NCBI GenBank assembly: GCA_947624435.1
Contig: CANQKE010000003.1
Span: forward strand, 27,336-91,335
Length of the DNA stretch: 64,000 nt
Direction of reading: 5' to 3'
Source: an uncultured Ruminiclostridium sp.
GTDB lineage: Bacteria; Bacillota; Clostridia; Oscillospirales; Ruminococcaceae
Part shown: in pieces, positions 9,001 to 14,938 of the stretch
Numbering within the stretch: the first letter of the stretch is position 1
How the letters are laid out: the number at the start of each line of letters is the position of its first letter
Position numbers and translations under genes: made by a program
Notes under the pieces: model-generated
What the model saw: only the letters and a program-made list of their open reading frames with translations
Told to the model about the DNA's origin: nothing
Database searches by the model: none

Positions 9001-11449
9001 CTTTACTCTCCCCGCAGACCTTGTTATAACTAAGGGCGGGCAGGACGCCGAAAGCTATACCGGACAATTTGACAACGTGGTATTCAGTACGCCCGGAGAA
9101 TATGTGTTCTCTATCTTTGAGAATGACACCGGGCTTGGCGGTATCAGCTATGACGACAGCGTTTATACCCTGACTGTCTATGTTTTGGACGAGGGCAACG
9201 GCCGTCTTGAACCGGAGGTCACCGAGGTAAGAAAGAACGGCGAGGTAATAGCCACCGACAGCGTGCTGGAGTTTACCAACGAATATTACGCCGATACGAC
9301 GCTGAGAGCCGGAACGCTGCGGACAAGAAAACTCTTTACCGGAAGAAACTGGCTTGAAAGCGACAAGTTCGGATTTACTCTTACTCCCGCCGATGAGGTT
9401 ACAAAGCAGGCAGTGACCGATGGATTCATACTGCTGCCGGATAACGCGGATGACATGGTAATAGGTAACGATACCGACAATCTCGAATGTGAGATAGGCG
9501 ATATTATCTTTAAGTCAAACGGCGAGGAACAACGAGTATATACCTTTACCGTCACGGAAAAGGATACCGGACTGTTCGGTGTTGAGTATGCCGGGCCTGT
9601 CGATATCACAGTTACCGTCACCGACGACATGAAGGGTGAGCTTACGGTTTCGGCCGAGGGCGGAAGAAACGGGCTGCTGACGTTCAGGAATGTTTACAGC
9701 GCCTCGGGCGAGGCATGGCCGCCCAAGGTGAATGCAAAGCTTGTCGGCAGAGATTGGACGGATAAAGATTCTTTCACCTATTCGATAACGCTTGACGAAG
9801 TGCCGGAGGGCGTTGATATTGACAGCATAACATTGCCGCCGGACATCACCGTAAAGAAAGGCGAACAGCAGTCCGACTTCTACGGGCTGGGATTCGATCA
9901 GGTAATATTCAACAATGCGGGACTTTACACCTTTACTGTAAGGCAAAAGTCCGGCGATACTCCCGGCGGCGTGGAATATTCCGCGCAGGAATACACCATA
10001 GAGCTTTACGTTTCGGACGATAACGAAGGACATCTTTCCGCCGAGGTGGTAAAGATAACCGACAAGGACGGCAACGTTTACCTTGAAGACGAGCTGTTGT
10101 TTGAAAATACCTACTCCGCCCGTCAGACGCTTATCGGAGAGGAAGAACTGACGGTAACGAAAAATCTCTCCGGCAGAGACTGGAAGACCGGCGACGTGTT
10201 CGCGTTCGAGCTGCAGCAGCTTTCCGGTCCTAAGGAGATCAATGTTCCGGTACTTCTGATAGAGGGCAGGGACGGAGAAAACGGCGCAATAAGCGGACAC
10301 TTTGAGGATATCACATTTACCACGCCGGGAGAGTATCAATTTGAGGTAAAGGAGACCGGCGGCACCTCCGCGGGTATCACCTTTGATAAGAACACTTACA
10401 AGCTTACCGTGATCGCCGAAGATAACGGCGACGGCAGTATGACCCTTACCGTCAGCGGCAACGATGATATCAGCTTTACTAACACTTATAAAGCCGCTCC
10501 GGTTACCGTAAAGGGCGATAATTTCACCATAACAAAGAGCTTATCCGGCAGAGAGTGGAAAGCGGAGGATAGCTTTGAGTTTGCGGTGACAGACTCCGAT
10601 ACGTTAAGCGGCGAGATAATAACTATAAGCGGTTCGGACAGCGAAAAATCCAAGCATTTAAGCGATATGGAGTTTACCGAGCCGGGCGATCATTCCTATA
10701 CCGTTACCGAAACTAAGGGCTCTGACGAAAATATCACCTACGACGATAAGTCTTACCGCTTTAATGTAACGGTGACCGACGACGGTAATGGCAAGCTTAA
10801 CGCGCAAATCAGCGGCGATACCGAAATGCTGTTCACCAACGTATATAATGAGCCGCAGACCAGTGAGCCGGAGACCAGCGCTCCTACCAGCGAACCGGAA
10901 ACCAGTGCTCCTACGAGCGAGCCGGAAACCAGCGCACCCACAAGCGAGCCGGAGACCAGCGCTCCTACCAGTGAGCCGGAAACCAGCGCTCCTACCAGCG
11001 AGCCGGAAACCAGCGCTCCTACAAGTGAGCCGGAAACGAGTGCTCCTACAAGCGAGCCGGAAACCAGCGCTCCTACCAGCGAGCCGGAAACCAGCGCACC
11101 TACCAGCGAGCCGGAGACAAGTGCTCCTACAAGTGAGCCGGAAACCAGCGCTCCTACCAGCGAGCCGGAAACAAGCGCGCCTACCAGCGAGCCGGAGACA
11201 AGTGCTCCTACAAGTGAGCCGGAAACGAGTGCTCCTACAAGTGAGCCGGAAACAAGTGCTCCCACCAGCGAGCCGGAAACGAGCAAGCCCACTGATACCG
11301 ACGGAGACGCAACCGCTCAGCCGGACGACAAGGACAACAATCCCAGCACCGGAATAAGGTTAGACGTGACCGCCGCGCTTATCACGGGTTCCGCATTCTC
11401 GTTGACAGCGATAGTGTTCCGACGCAAAAGTAAAAAAGATAAGAAATAA
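2..11449 (+). CDS. Giant cell-wall-anchored adhesin with 24 isopeptide-type domains (5' end missing)
   Basis: The frame is open from the first base, so the start lies upstream; at least 3815 codons are visible. A Cna-B/SpaA-like domain comes first (LSGAVFRLYEF, then a Y-V-I-R-E...APAGY stretch, to about nt 400). Next come 24 tandem copies of about 110-150 residues, each opening with K-x-L-x-G-R-x-W...DSF and closing with F-x-N-x-Y. This is the pattern of Spy0128/FctA pilin linker domains, which form an internal Lys-Asn isopeptide bond assisted by a Glu (here the F-x-I-x-E strand). The Lys is kept in 21 copies and is Ala in copies 2, 10 and 22. A 16-unit TSEPETSAP stalk (10859-11290), an NPSTG sorting motif (11339-11353), a hydrophobic helix and a Lys/Arg tail follow, so a sortase should link it to the wall. 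Function is inferred as adhesin or fibre; no ligand can be named. Six copies carry a longer G-R-(3-6 residues)-W variant. Confidence 0.9.
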   Translation, partial: DGTIDTRADTDLLLSGAVFRLYEFTKEDKAFDDPLTAVKNNIADQKGEDRSKAAAAVIWLNKHLYDDETTRSNGMLTFHGLDINNKYVIRELFAPAGYAVTAASEYRVVGPDDFKKTSNVVELVISNTKPDDNLTIRKVLSGRGWNDTDSFDFNIKLTDYDLSLEGYDHSKVEFNEEELGDFAQFKDDGKTLTIDKGTDFLDMGGRKNYSVKVLSTAISKNDFSWKNNKAIEDSDGDSKITFPYPGTFTFKITEVTPAEKKGGITYSTAEYVITVTVGLTFVDEGKTEYDSSEEVLANLNPTVTSITRNAETVDAVQFTNTYSVAELDSKTSYYINADLTGRTGESWLATDKFNFTISGDNDLTTNALKEGHIKFKALEELFDKDTGTYNISIDRNTTDSQHRAYSVELEDIDFSGVTFEPDSDGSGSKPLEYTFEIKQTIPADATGNVYQGITYDDTEYTLKAELYDDNPDTTHIDKIIYTLTNETTKKSYTCTVTYKDNGEIDNQVHSKEAAGHAFTFTNTYATTAEWSPLIAKTLEGRPWHEDDSFTFRIRQNQPSSGTYGTAGGVKMPSTGTSINIKKPTDGSKKGQGQLGTITFTQPTSATGDNNRYYRFTISETHDGTGGIEWANDQIVYIRATDNLDGTLNLEYTIGAPSDTNKFAPLMSNTEFNFINTYSEKGTLTLDIEKALQGRAWTDRDSFTFNIDDSTNSDKTGYRFYDSVHVRAATIDDDGSISGEPVQKESADIVFTKPGKYTFTVSERSGTDKNIVYDGRSYKIDVDVTNGYDTGDIPNGKLNVSASYVVAEGSAKTDAADEVTVTLPFTNKAYAEAELKLNKTLSGRDWNSSDIFNVDIALTDGDENAVMLSDGGETPFTDEHLTQTAELTDSGRSIEKTLRFYKAGTYTFEITEKLPDGGIKDNVTYDNNTYTLTVTVTDNGEGELVADCEITGGDEKNSSAEASAASVTFVNTYSAVGYVRINKTMSGREKLWNTTAEGGINDSFAFTASPDEAAQQAIDASLLELRNDGEVPIDAYDEQNGDPQSRYDYLYIYAQNLKFQAGDPGYVDGGYYEYKFIITEQNGGKTIDGITYDESKYTVTVKITKNTDNTFKIEPVSVQKGSEDSKYVAESSVSFANTYTAKGTADFEVSKTLNGRDWITGDEFNFTVTEDTKNPATAVITTDPATAEDKPGKISITLDKAGEYNFTVAEDIPNGDKKGITYDKSEYKVTLTATDNDKGTLNITSTITKDGESADEISFTNSYSAKGTYQIRVHKELTGREGDKWLAGDKFSYKLSTAAANVTADKNTIEIGSTSDEHDGVFNISLDNVTYNEENTASYIVTVKEDIPDGDTKGITYDNSTYSITLKIEEKDFDGVINDDEITAEVKKDGESYSKEKLEFANSYKAEGAVLSFDVTKKLEGRPWDTDDSFGFSISSVKYEDTEIESDDMSGYIDISDGTHSIDSSNETKTVNNSVTFLKAGSYEFIFSEVLKSDVGLTCDDLDRKFEVEVKDNNEGELEIKSVTIDGEPVADIDDIDLEFVNSYSASGTLSADSITVLATLTGRPENKWLPKDIFAFNIQPVEDYGGTVTLPDSIEISDKTDEHTNGFGEITFTGVTFDDDGNPAVYKFKVSQKYGGNTIYGVNYDPAEYTVTVSLTNDKKGGLKAEVTKVEKSADGPVSAAAISDGDMPLEFHNVYSPEDFRWTPTVSKVLNGRDWCEYDSFDFNIKLTDGDPDGVYIPESTVNINSETSGYNAAFETITFSKPGTYTFEISESESGTVDGITYAEPQTVTIEVTDNNEGSLVTKMSDTYVDNISTGYKFTNSYAASGKLAADSIKVIKQLIGRDWNNGDEFTFTIKAPSEIYAGDKITLPADVVINNGSDVYGEDGRTKGFGEISFDNITFAAGERQKKYIFTIAEEGKDSNGVKYDKTEIAVEVTLTDNLDGTLSVSGGKEVTFNNTYTASSATLNRDSLLTVHKTLVGRQDDIWLDTDSFDFTIKPYDDITKQACDDKDILLADSDITISGDSKSGEKTGKFGAITFNKAGTYIFEISEQSGDIEGITYDDTSYYLTVQVIDNQQGNLKFLYGKLTDKDGKNVLAISFENVYKTEGSWTPKAAKTLTGRDWNEKDSFGFNIELESFNGNNVPEGMEYSESITLTGMTAASGTKYDLPFSNITFTKTGEYVFGITEAIPDGADKNNVYKGIKYDDTKYLVTVTVTDDLKGKLTAKSDISADFINTYSASGKIVLPVTKTFTGRANNEWFDSDIFSFNAVAYNAAAKDAVLAEKMFFTPLTLDGKTAEVTDGTASGDIGIELENIEFAAGENSIDYEFTVKEKQGGIPGTTYDNSEYHAYVTVTDKTDGTLDISVSYKLEEAVDGIEFTNVYSTKPAAVEFDIEKTLIGRPWQDFDSFDFELAGENIPDVDISAITDKSESSGGNSRHQAFGFDVNAGDSFSFTVSEKVPKDKLGLTYSDKEYNVTVTGTDNTKGQTIAKVTVKDKDNVLYSFDTSQTDIPEVVLSFVNSYEPVLVSDLLPKISKTLNGRRWLSTDKFMFDVDINGEGEYVTLPEEAVVTGEGVPRTQNTVSTKPGSVTFSPSGEEKTLYEFIISEKDEEDDKNNNIYSVSYDKSEYVAEVLFTDDFKGSLTAKLTKLTQKTASDGTESGEVLYSGDGDIPTLGFENIYTASGTWPPVVKKTLTGRDFDENDKFIFHISLEKWPDNVNLDEVGMPDDLVIQLSDGVTDGYITKAFDAVEFSKPGEYVFSVTEKTDGETIRKGVDYDKTKYQIILQVTDKKLDGVLSYEPENVTVINEDGTQDNYSNTKTLDFENIYNANGSWSPVIRKTLTGRKWQSFDRFEFALTLDKAQGADISTVTYPESLVIANKDGNSNSYTEVFDNAVEFTKPGIFTFTIEEKAGGENNGIDYDSTHKYTVTVTVTDENNDGVLTVKADNTAALEFENSYSATGIWPPKVTKTLTGRKWDGEYDKYSFGITLDKAPDGVDISGFTLPADLVITKGGQDAESYTGQFDNVVFSTPGEYVFSIFENDTGLGGISYDDSVYTLTVYVLDEGNGRLEPEVTEVRKNGEVIATDSVLEFTNEYYADTTLRAGTLRTRKLFTGRNWLESDKFGFTLTPADEVTKQAVTDGFILLPDNADDMVIGNDTDNLECEIGDIIFKSNGEEQRVYTFTVTEKDTGLFGVEYAGPVDITVTVTDDMKGELTVSAEGGRNGLLTFRNVYSASGEAWPPKVNAKLVGRDWTDKDSFTYSITLDEVPEGVDIDSITLPPDITVKKGEQQSDFYGLGFDQVIFNNAGLYTFTVRQKSGDTPGGVEYSAQEYTIELYVSDDNEGHLSAEVVKITDKDGNVYLEDELLFENTYSARQTLIGEEELTVTKNLSGRDWKTGDVFAFELQQLSGPKEINVPVLLIEGRDGENGAISGHFEDITFTTPGEYQFEVKETGGTSAGITFDKNTYKLTVIAEDNGDGSMTLTVSGNDDISFTNTYKAAPVTVKGDNFTITKSLSGREWKAEDSFEFAVTDSDTLSGEIITISGSDSEKSKHLSDMEFTEPGDHSYTVTETKGSDENITYDDKSYRFNVTVTDDGNGKLNAQISGDTEMLFTNVYNEPQTSEPETSAPTSEPETSAPTSEPETSAPTSEPETSAPTSEPETSAPTSEPETSAPTSEPETSAPTSEPETSAPTSEPETSAPTSEPETSAPTSEPETSAPTSEPETSAPTSEPETSAPTSEPETSAPTSEPETSAPTSEPETSKPTDTDGDATAQPDDKDNNPSTGIRLDVTAALITGSAFSLTAIVFRRKSKKDKK
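10859..11290 (+). repeat. 16 tandem 27-bp units coding for the TSEPETSAP stalk
   Basis: Sixteen in-frame 27-bp units, exactly 432 bp, code for TSEPETSAP (the last is TSEPETSKP). The units differ mainly at third codon positions. This is a typical Pro/Thr/Ser-rich wall-spanning stalk placed just before the sorting signal, and copy number is likely to vary between strains. It is not a CRISPR array because there are no unique spacers. Confidence 0.95.
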
Positions 11450-11460
11450 CGCATAAAATT

Positions 11461-11697
11461 ACCCCGCCGAAAGGCGGGGTCAGCTTGTCGAAAAACCTCC
11501 CTGCGGTCGGATTTTTCGACAAGCTGACCAAAAAATGAGCAAGTATGTCAGCACATACTTGCTCATTTTTGCCGCTCTACGAGCGGCACTTATCACTAAT
11601 GAGGGTGAAAACCCTGATGGTTTTCCCCTCATACTCCTCTTTCCTTCCGGCTTTTGAACACTTTTTCTACAGCCTAACCCCGCCGAAAGACGGGGTA
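11461..11697. terminator. Cluster of nested palindromes between convergent genes
   Basis: Five inverted repeats sit between the adhesin (plus strand) and cadA (minus strand). Outer elements are ACCCCGCC-GAAA-GGCGGGGT (11461-11480) and a near-copy at about 11678-11697. Inside are 16-bp perfect arms at 11480-11495/11512-11527, 18-bp perfect arms at 11531-11548/11553-11570 flanked by A and T runs (a good bidirectional terminator), 7-bp arms at 11571-11587, and a weaker pair near 11597-11635. The far hairpin has T-rich sequence on the plus side (11701-11706) and the near one has T-rich sequence on the minus side. They probably act as convergent terminators; the number of hairpins is unusual. No gene is visible here. 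Confidence 0.7.
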
Positions 11698-11719
11698 CGA
11701 TTTTTGTATTGTAGTGATG

Positions 11720-13804
11720 TTATTTTCTTAATAATCTTAATGAGTTTAATACCGCGAGTATCGTTACACCCACGTCGGCGAATACCGCAGCCCACATATT
11801 CGCAAGTCCGAGGACGCCCAGTATCTGTATTATCAGCTTTACGCCGAGCGCAAAAACTATGTTCTGCATAACTATCGAGTTGGTGCGGCCGCTTATCTCT
11901 ATCGCGTCTATCAGCGTGTGCGGGTCGTCGTTCATCAGCACCGCGTCGGCGGTCTCTATCGCGCTGTCCGCACCCGCGCCCATCGCAACCCCTACGTCCG
12001 CCTGTGCGATCACGGGAGCGTCGTTGATGCCGTCGCCTACGAAGATAACGCGCTTTTTGCCGCCAAGCCTTGTTTTTTCCCGCTCGGTGATCTCGCGCTT
12101 ATCGTCCGGCATTAATCCGCTGTGATATTCGTCGATACCAAGCTCCTTAGCCGCCTTTGCCGCGGCGTCCTCACTGTCGCCGGTAAGCATGACAGTTTTT
12201 ATCCTGCGCCGTTTAAGCTCCGCTACGGTGCTTTGCGCGCTTTGCTTTATTTTATCGGATATCGTGATACAGCCGATGTATTTTCCGTCACGAGCAATGT
12301 AAAGCGCAGTACCCGACTGATTTGGGCAGGTTATGCCATTTTCTAAAAGGAATTTTGCACTGCCGCAAAGTATTTGCCTGCCGTCGACCGTCGCACGCAC
12401 GCCCTTTCCTGCGATCTCCTCGCAGGAGGTGAGCCGAGTTGCGTCTACGGATTTTGCGTATGCTTCGGTCACAGATAACGCTATCGGGTGATTGGAGCTG
12501 CTTTCGGCATAAGCCGATATTTCCAGTAATTCCTGTTCAGTCAGCCCGTCGGGATAAATGCCGCTGACCTTGAACTTCCCCTCGGTAAGCGTGCCGGTCT
12601 TGTCAAATAGCACCGTTCCCGCCTTAGCGAAGGATTCAAGATAGTTGCTGCCCTTTACCAGAACGCCGCGCGAGGAGGCCTTGCCTATCCCCGCGAAATA
12701 TCCCATCGGCACCGAAATGACAAGTGCGCAGGGGCAGGAGATGACAAGGAATATCAGTCCGCGCTGTACCCATGTTGCAAAGTCAAACCCGGTAAACAGC
12801 GGAGGAATGACCGCCAGCAGCACCGCAAGCCCCACCACCGCGGGGGTGTAGTATTTTGCGAAAACCGTGATGAAATTTTCGGTCCTGGTCTTTTTCTGAG
12901 CCGCGTTTTCTACCGTTTCCAGCATTTTATATACCGCGGTGTCGGCAAATTCCGCTGTAGTCTTTACAGTAACGGTGCCGGAGATATTCACGCTGCCCGC
13001 TTTTACCTCGTCGCCCTCGCTTATATCGCGCGGTATGCTTTCTCCGGTAAGCGCGGAGGTGTCCACCGAGGTAGAGCCGCTTAATATTATTCCGTCCAGC
13101 GGAACTTTTTCTCCGGCGCGCACCCTTATCACCGAGCCGGAATGCACCTGCTCCGGCGATACCGTAATGTATTCACCGTCGCAAAGCAGCTCGGCAGATT
13201 CCGGCCGCGTCTTTATAAGCGCGTTTATACTGCGGCGGGAACGGTTCACCGCTATGCTCTGGAACAGCTCTCCCACCGAATAGAACAGCATTACCGCCAC
13301 CGCTTCTTCATATTCGCCGAGGATTATCGCGCCGATGCTCGCTATAAGCATAAGCGTGTTCTCGTTGAAAAAGCTGCGCGCCGCGACGGCCTTTACCGCC
13401 GCGACGGCCACCTCCGCCGCGCTTATGATGTAGGCAATAAGATAGCAGGAAAGCGCGATGATATGAGGTATGCCCTCATGCGCGATAAAATGCTCCGTTA
13501 CAAATCCCGCAATAAAAAATACCGCGGAAAGTATTATCTTTATTATATCCGCTTTATGGCTCTCGGGCTTGTCGGTGTAGTCCTTTTTTGCAATTACCGT
13601 AACGTCCGGCTCTATAGCCGAAACTACCTTTGATATCCTGAAAAAAAGCTCCTCCTCGCCGATATGCTCCGCCGTCACCGTAAGCTCCTTGCGCATGAAA
13701 TTCATCGCCGCAGAGCTTATACCGCTTTGCTTTTCCGCCGAGCTGCGTATTTTTTCCGCACAGTTGGCGCAGTCAAGTCCGTCAAGAATATATTTATATT
13801 CCAT
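11720..13804 (-). CDS. cadA: Heavy-metal P1B-type ATPase, CadA/ZntA type
   Basis: A 694-residue cation-exporting P-type ATPase of the Zn/Cd/Pb class. An N-terminal heavy-metal-associated domain has the metal-binding pair C12-A-N-C15. The transmembrane metal site is C357-P-C359, the TGES actuator loop is present, the phosphorylated Asp is D401 in DKTGTLT, and the GDGIND hinge lies near the C terminus. These identify an active enzyme that pumps soft divalent metals out of the cytoplasm. The start at 13804 is chosen over an ATG six codons upstream because the in-frame AAAGGA between them sits nine bases before this ATG. It lies downstream of the ArsR-family gene on the same strand, with a second putative operator between them, the classic cadC-cadA arrangement. 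Substrate preference (Zn, Cd or Pb) cannot be told from sequence alone. Confidence 0.93.
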   Translation of the reverse strand: MEYKYILDGLDCANCAEKIRSSAEKQSGISSAAMNFMRKELTVTAEHIGEEELFFRISKVVSAIEPDVTVIAKKDYTDKPESHKADIIKIILSAVFFIAGFVTEHFIAHEGIPHIIALSCYLIAYIISAAEVAVAAVKAVAARSFFNENTLMLIASIGAIILGEYEEAVAVMLFYSVGELFQSIAVNRSRRSINALIKTRPESAELLCDGEYITVSPEQVHSGSVIRVRAGEKVPLDGIILSGSTSVDTSALTGESIPRDISEGDEVKAGSVNISGTVTVKTTAEFADTAVYKMLETVENAAQKKTRTENFITVFAKYYTPAVVGLAVLLAVIPPLFTGFDFATWVQRGLIFLVISCPCALVISVPMGYFAGIGKASSRGVLVKGSNYLESFAKAGTVLFDKTGTLTEGKFKVSGIYPDGLTEQELLEISAYAESSSNHPIALSVTEAYAKSVDATRLTSCEEIAGKGVRATVDGRQILCGSAKFLLENGITCPNQSGTALYIARDGKYIGCITISDKIKQSAQSTVAELKRRRIKTVMLTGDSEDAAAKAAKELGIDEYHSGLMPDDKREITEREKTRLGGKKRVIFVGDGINDAPVIAQADVGVAMGAGADSAIETADAVLMNDDPHTLIDAIEISGRTNSIVMQNIVFALGVKLIIQILGVLGLANMWAAVFADVGVTILAVLNSLRLLRK

Positions 13805-13837
13805 CTGCCTGTTTCCTTTCATATTTACATTGAATAA

Positions 13838-13853
13838 TTGAATAAATGTTCAA
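13838..13853. promoter_or_regulatory. Putative CadC/ArsR operator upstream of cadA
   Basis: TTGAA-N6-TTCAA inverted repeat in the 68-bp gap between cadC and cadA, next to a further TTGAATAA copy at 13830-13837. It resembles the AT-rich SmtB/CadC operators (TGAACA/TGTTCA half sites). On the minus strand a TTGACC lies just upstream, so a metal-controlled internal promoter is possible but the -10 is not clear. Confidence 0.45.
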
Positions 13854-13872
13854 ATATAAGGTCAAAAAAATT

Positions 13873-14244
13873 TCATTCCATTATATGCTCTATGGCGTTG
13901 CCGAATACGGTGTTTACGTGTTCGTCGCTTAACATATAGTATACTACCTTGCCCTGCTTTTCGGTCTTTACCAGCTCAGCGGCTCTCAGCACTCTTAACT
14001 GGTGGGAAATAGCCGATACTGTCATACCGAGCAGCGCCGCAAGGTCGCATACGCACATTTTGGAAATGGACAGCGAGTAGAGTATTTTTATCCTTGTTTC
14101 GTCGCTTATAGCCTTGAAAAATACCGACAGCTTTTCAAACTGCTCTTTTTCAAGCATGCCCTCGCGCACCTTTGCCACTACCTCGTCGTGGATGATGTTC
14201 GATTTGCAAAGCTCTGTGTCCTTTTCCGGTATAGTGTTCGACAT
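13873..14244 (-). CDS. cadC: ArsR/SmtB-family metal-sensing repressor, CadC type
   Basis: A 123-residue winged-helix repressor. The C64-V-C66-D67 motif in the alpha-3 region and an N-terminal Cys (C13, in E-L-C) match the thiolate site of CadC-type sensors of Cd, Pb or Zn; the helix TVSAISHQLRVLR is the DNA recognition helix. Metal binding is expected to release it from DNA and induce the ATPase gene downstream. The start at 14244 has AAAGGA six bases upstream, encoded by the five codons that follow the alternative ATG at 14259. A consensus promoter and a perfect palindrome lie just upstream, so it probably represses itself too. Confidence 0.9.
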   Translation of the reverse strand: MSNTIPEKDTELCKSNIIHDEVVAKVREGMLEKEQFEKLSVFFKAISDETRIKILYSLSISKMCVCDLAALLGMTVSAISHQLRVLRAAELVKTEKQGKVVYYMLSDEHVNTVFGNAIEHIME

Positions 14245-14262
14245 TTTAAGTCCTTTCATTTG

Positions 14263-14280
14263 AACAGTTGCTCAACTGTT
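14263..14280. promoter_or_regulatory. Palindromic operator of the cadCA operon
   Basis: Perfect inverted repeat AACAGTTG-CT-CAACTGTT, beginning a few bases downstream of the -10 box and ending just before cadC. A repressor bound here would cover the transcription start, as known for ArsR-family regulators. CadC is the obvious candidate. Confidence 0.65.
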
Positions 14281-14286
14281 ACTATC

Positions 14287-14315
14287 AGTATATCACTTTA
14301 AGCCGCGTTTGTCAA
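14287..14315 (-). promoter_or_regulatory. Sigma-A promoter of cadC-cadA
   Basis: On the minus strand, TTGACA (14310-14315), a 17-base spacer and TATACT (14287-14292). It reads into cadC; the operator palindrome follows at once. Confidence 0.75.
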
Positions 14316-14343
14316 CAGCAAATCGCAAATTTTTTTGAAAAAA

Positions 14344-14727
14344 TCAACTTTTTGCTTTTGACGCGAAATATTTTTCCGCGATACAATTAAAAAACGCGGT
14401 CTTATCCTTTTCGTCCATATCGGAGGAAAATATATCGTCCAGCGTTTGCAAAGCCTCGTCCGCCTGCTCGAGCAGCTTTCTGTCCGACGCGCCCTCAAAA
14501 TACAGCTTTTCGTCGGAGGAAAGCACGATGTCCGCACCGTCCGACAATTCTTCAACGGAGGTATGCAGCAGCTGCGCCATTTTTTGGAGTATAGCTCCGC
14601 GCGGTCTGCGGCTGCCGTTTAGGTAATTAGCCAGAGCGCGATAGGTTATACCCGCGTCGTCCGCAAACTCGGTCTTTTTGTATCCGTTTCTCTTTATCAG
14701 CACTTCCAGCTTTTTGCTAAGCAGCAT
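14344..14727 (-). CDS. XRE/Cro-type helix-turn-helix regulator
   Basis: A 127-residue protein whose first 65 residues form a Cro/C1-type DNA-binding domain (TEFADDAGITYRALANYLNG is the helix-turn-helix); the remainder is acidic and of unknown function. The start at 14727 is preceded by a strong GGGAGG site; the longer frame up to 14787 lacks one. It is divergent from argG and upstream of cadC on the same strand, with about 100 bases between, including the cadC promoter. Its target is unknown; it could regulate either neighbour, itself, or something distant. Confidence 0.8.
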   Translation of the reverse strand: MLLSKKLEVLIKRNGYKKTEFADDAGITYRALANYLNGSRRPRGAILQKMAQLLHTSVEELSDGADIVLSSDEKLYFEGASDRKLLEQADEALQTLDDIFSSDMDEKDKTAFFNCIAEKYFASKAKS

Positions 14728-14871
14728 TTTCCGTCCTCCCTTGCAGGTCCTATATATTATTATATCCCTATTTTTTATATATGTCAATCCAAAAAATTCT
14801 GCAAAATTTGCAAAAATTCAAAAAATATACAAAATATACAGTATATTATACATTTTTACGCATAAAAATCC

Positions 14872-14899
14872 TTGACAATCTGCATGAAATGTGTATAAT
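14872..14899 (+). promoter_or_regulatory. Promoter of the arginine operon
   Basis: TTGACA (14872-14877), 16-base spacer, TATAAT (14894-14899), then AAGGAG and the argG start. TGTATAATATTCA (14892-14904) overlaps the -10 box and loosely resembles an ArgR box; arginine repression through ArgR is plausible, but the match is degenerate and no argR is in the window. Confidence 0.75.
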
Positions 14900-14938
14900 A
14901 TTCAATATAGCGTTAAAAACAGATAAGGAGATATCACA

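Noticed and set aside
10859-11290. Possible CRISPR array
   Set aside because: The units are contiguous, in frame with the protein, and have no unique spacers.
10753-11357. Repetitive ORFs in other frames over the stalk repeat
   Set aside because: They are frame-shadows of a 27-bp repeat, which keeps every frame open.
11545-11871. Plus-strand ORF of 108 codons over the hairpin cluster
   Set aside because: It runs through the palindromes and into cadA on the opposite strand, and has no ribosome binding site.
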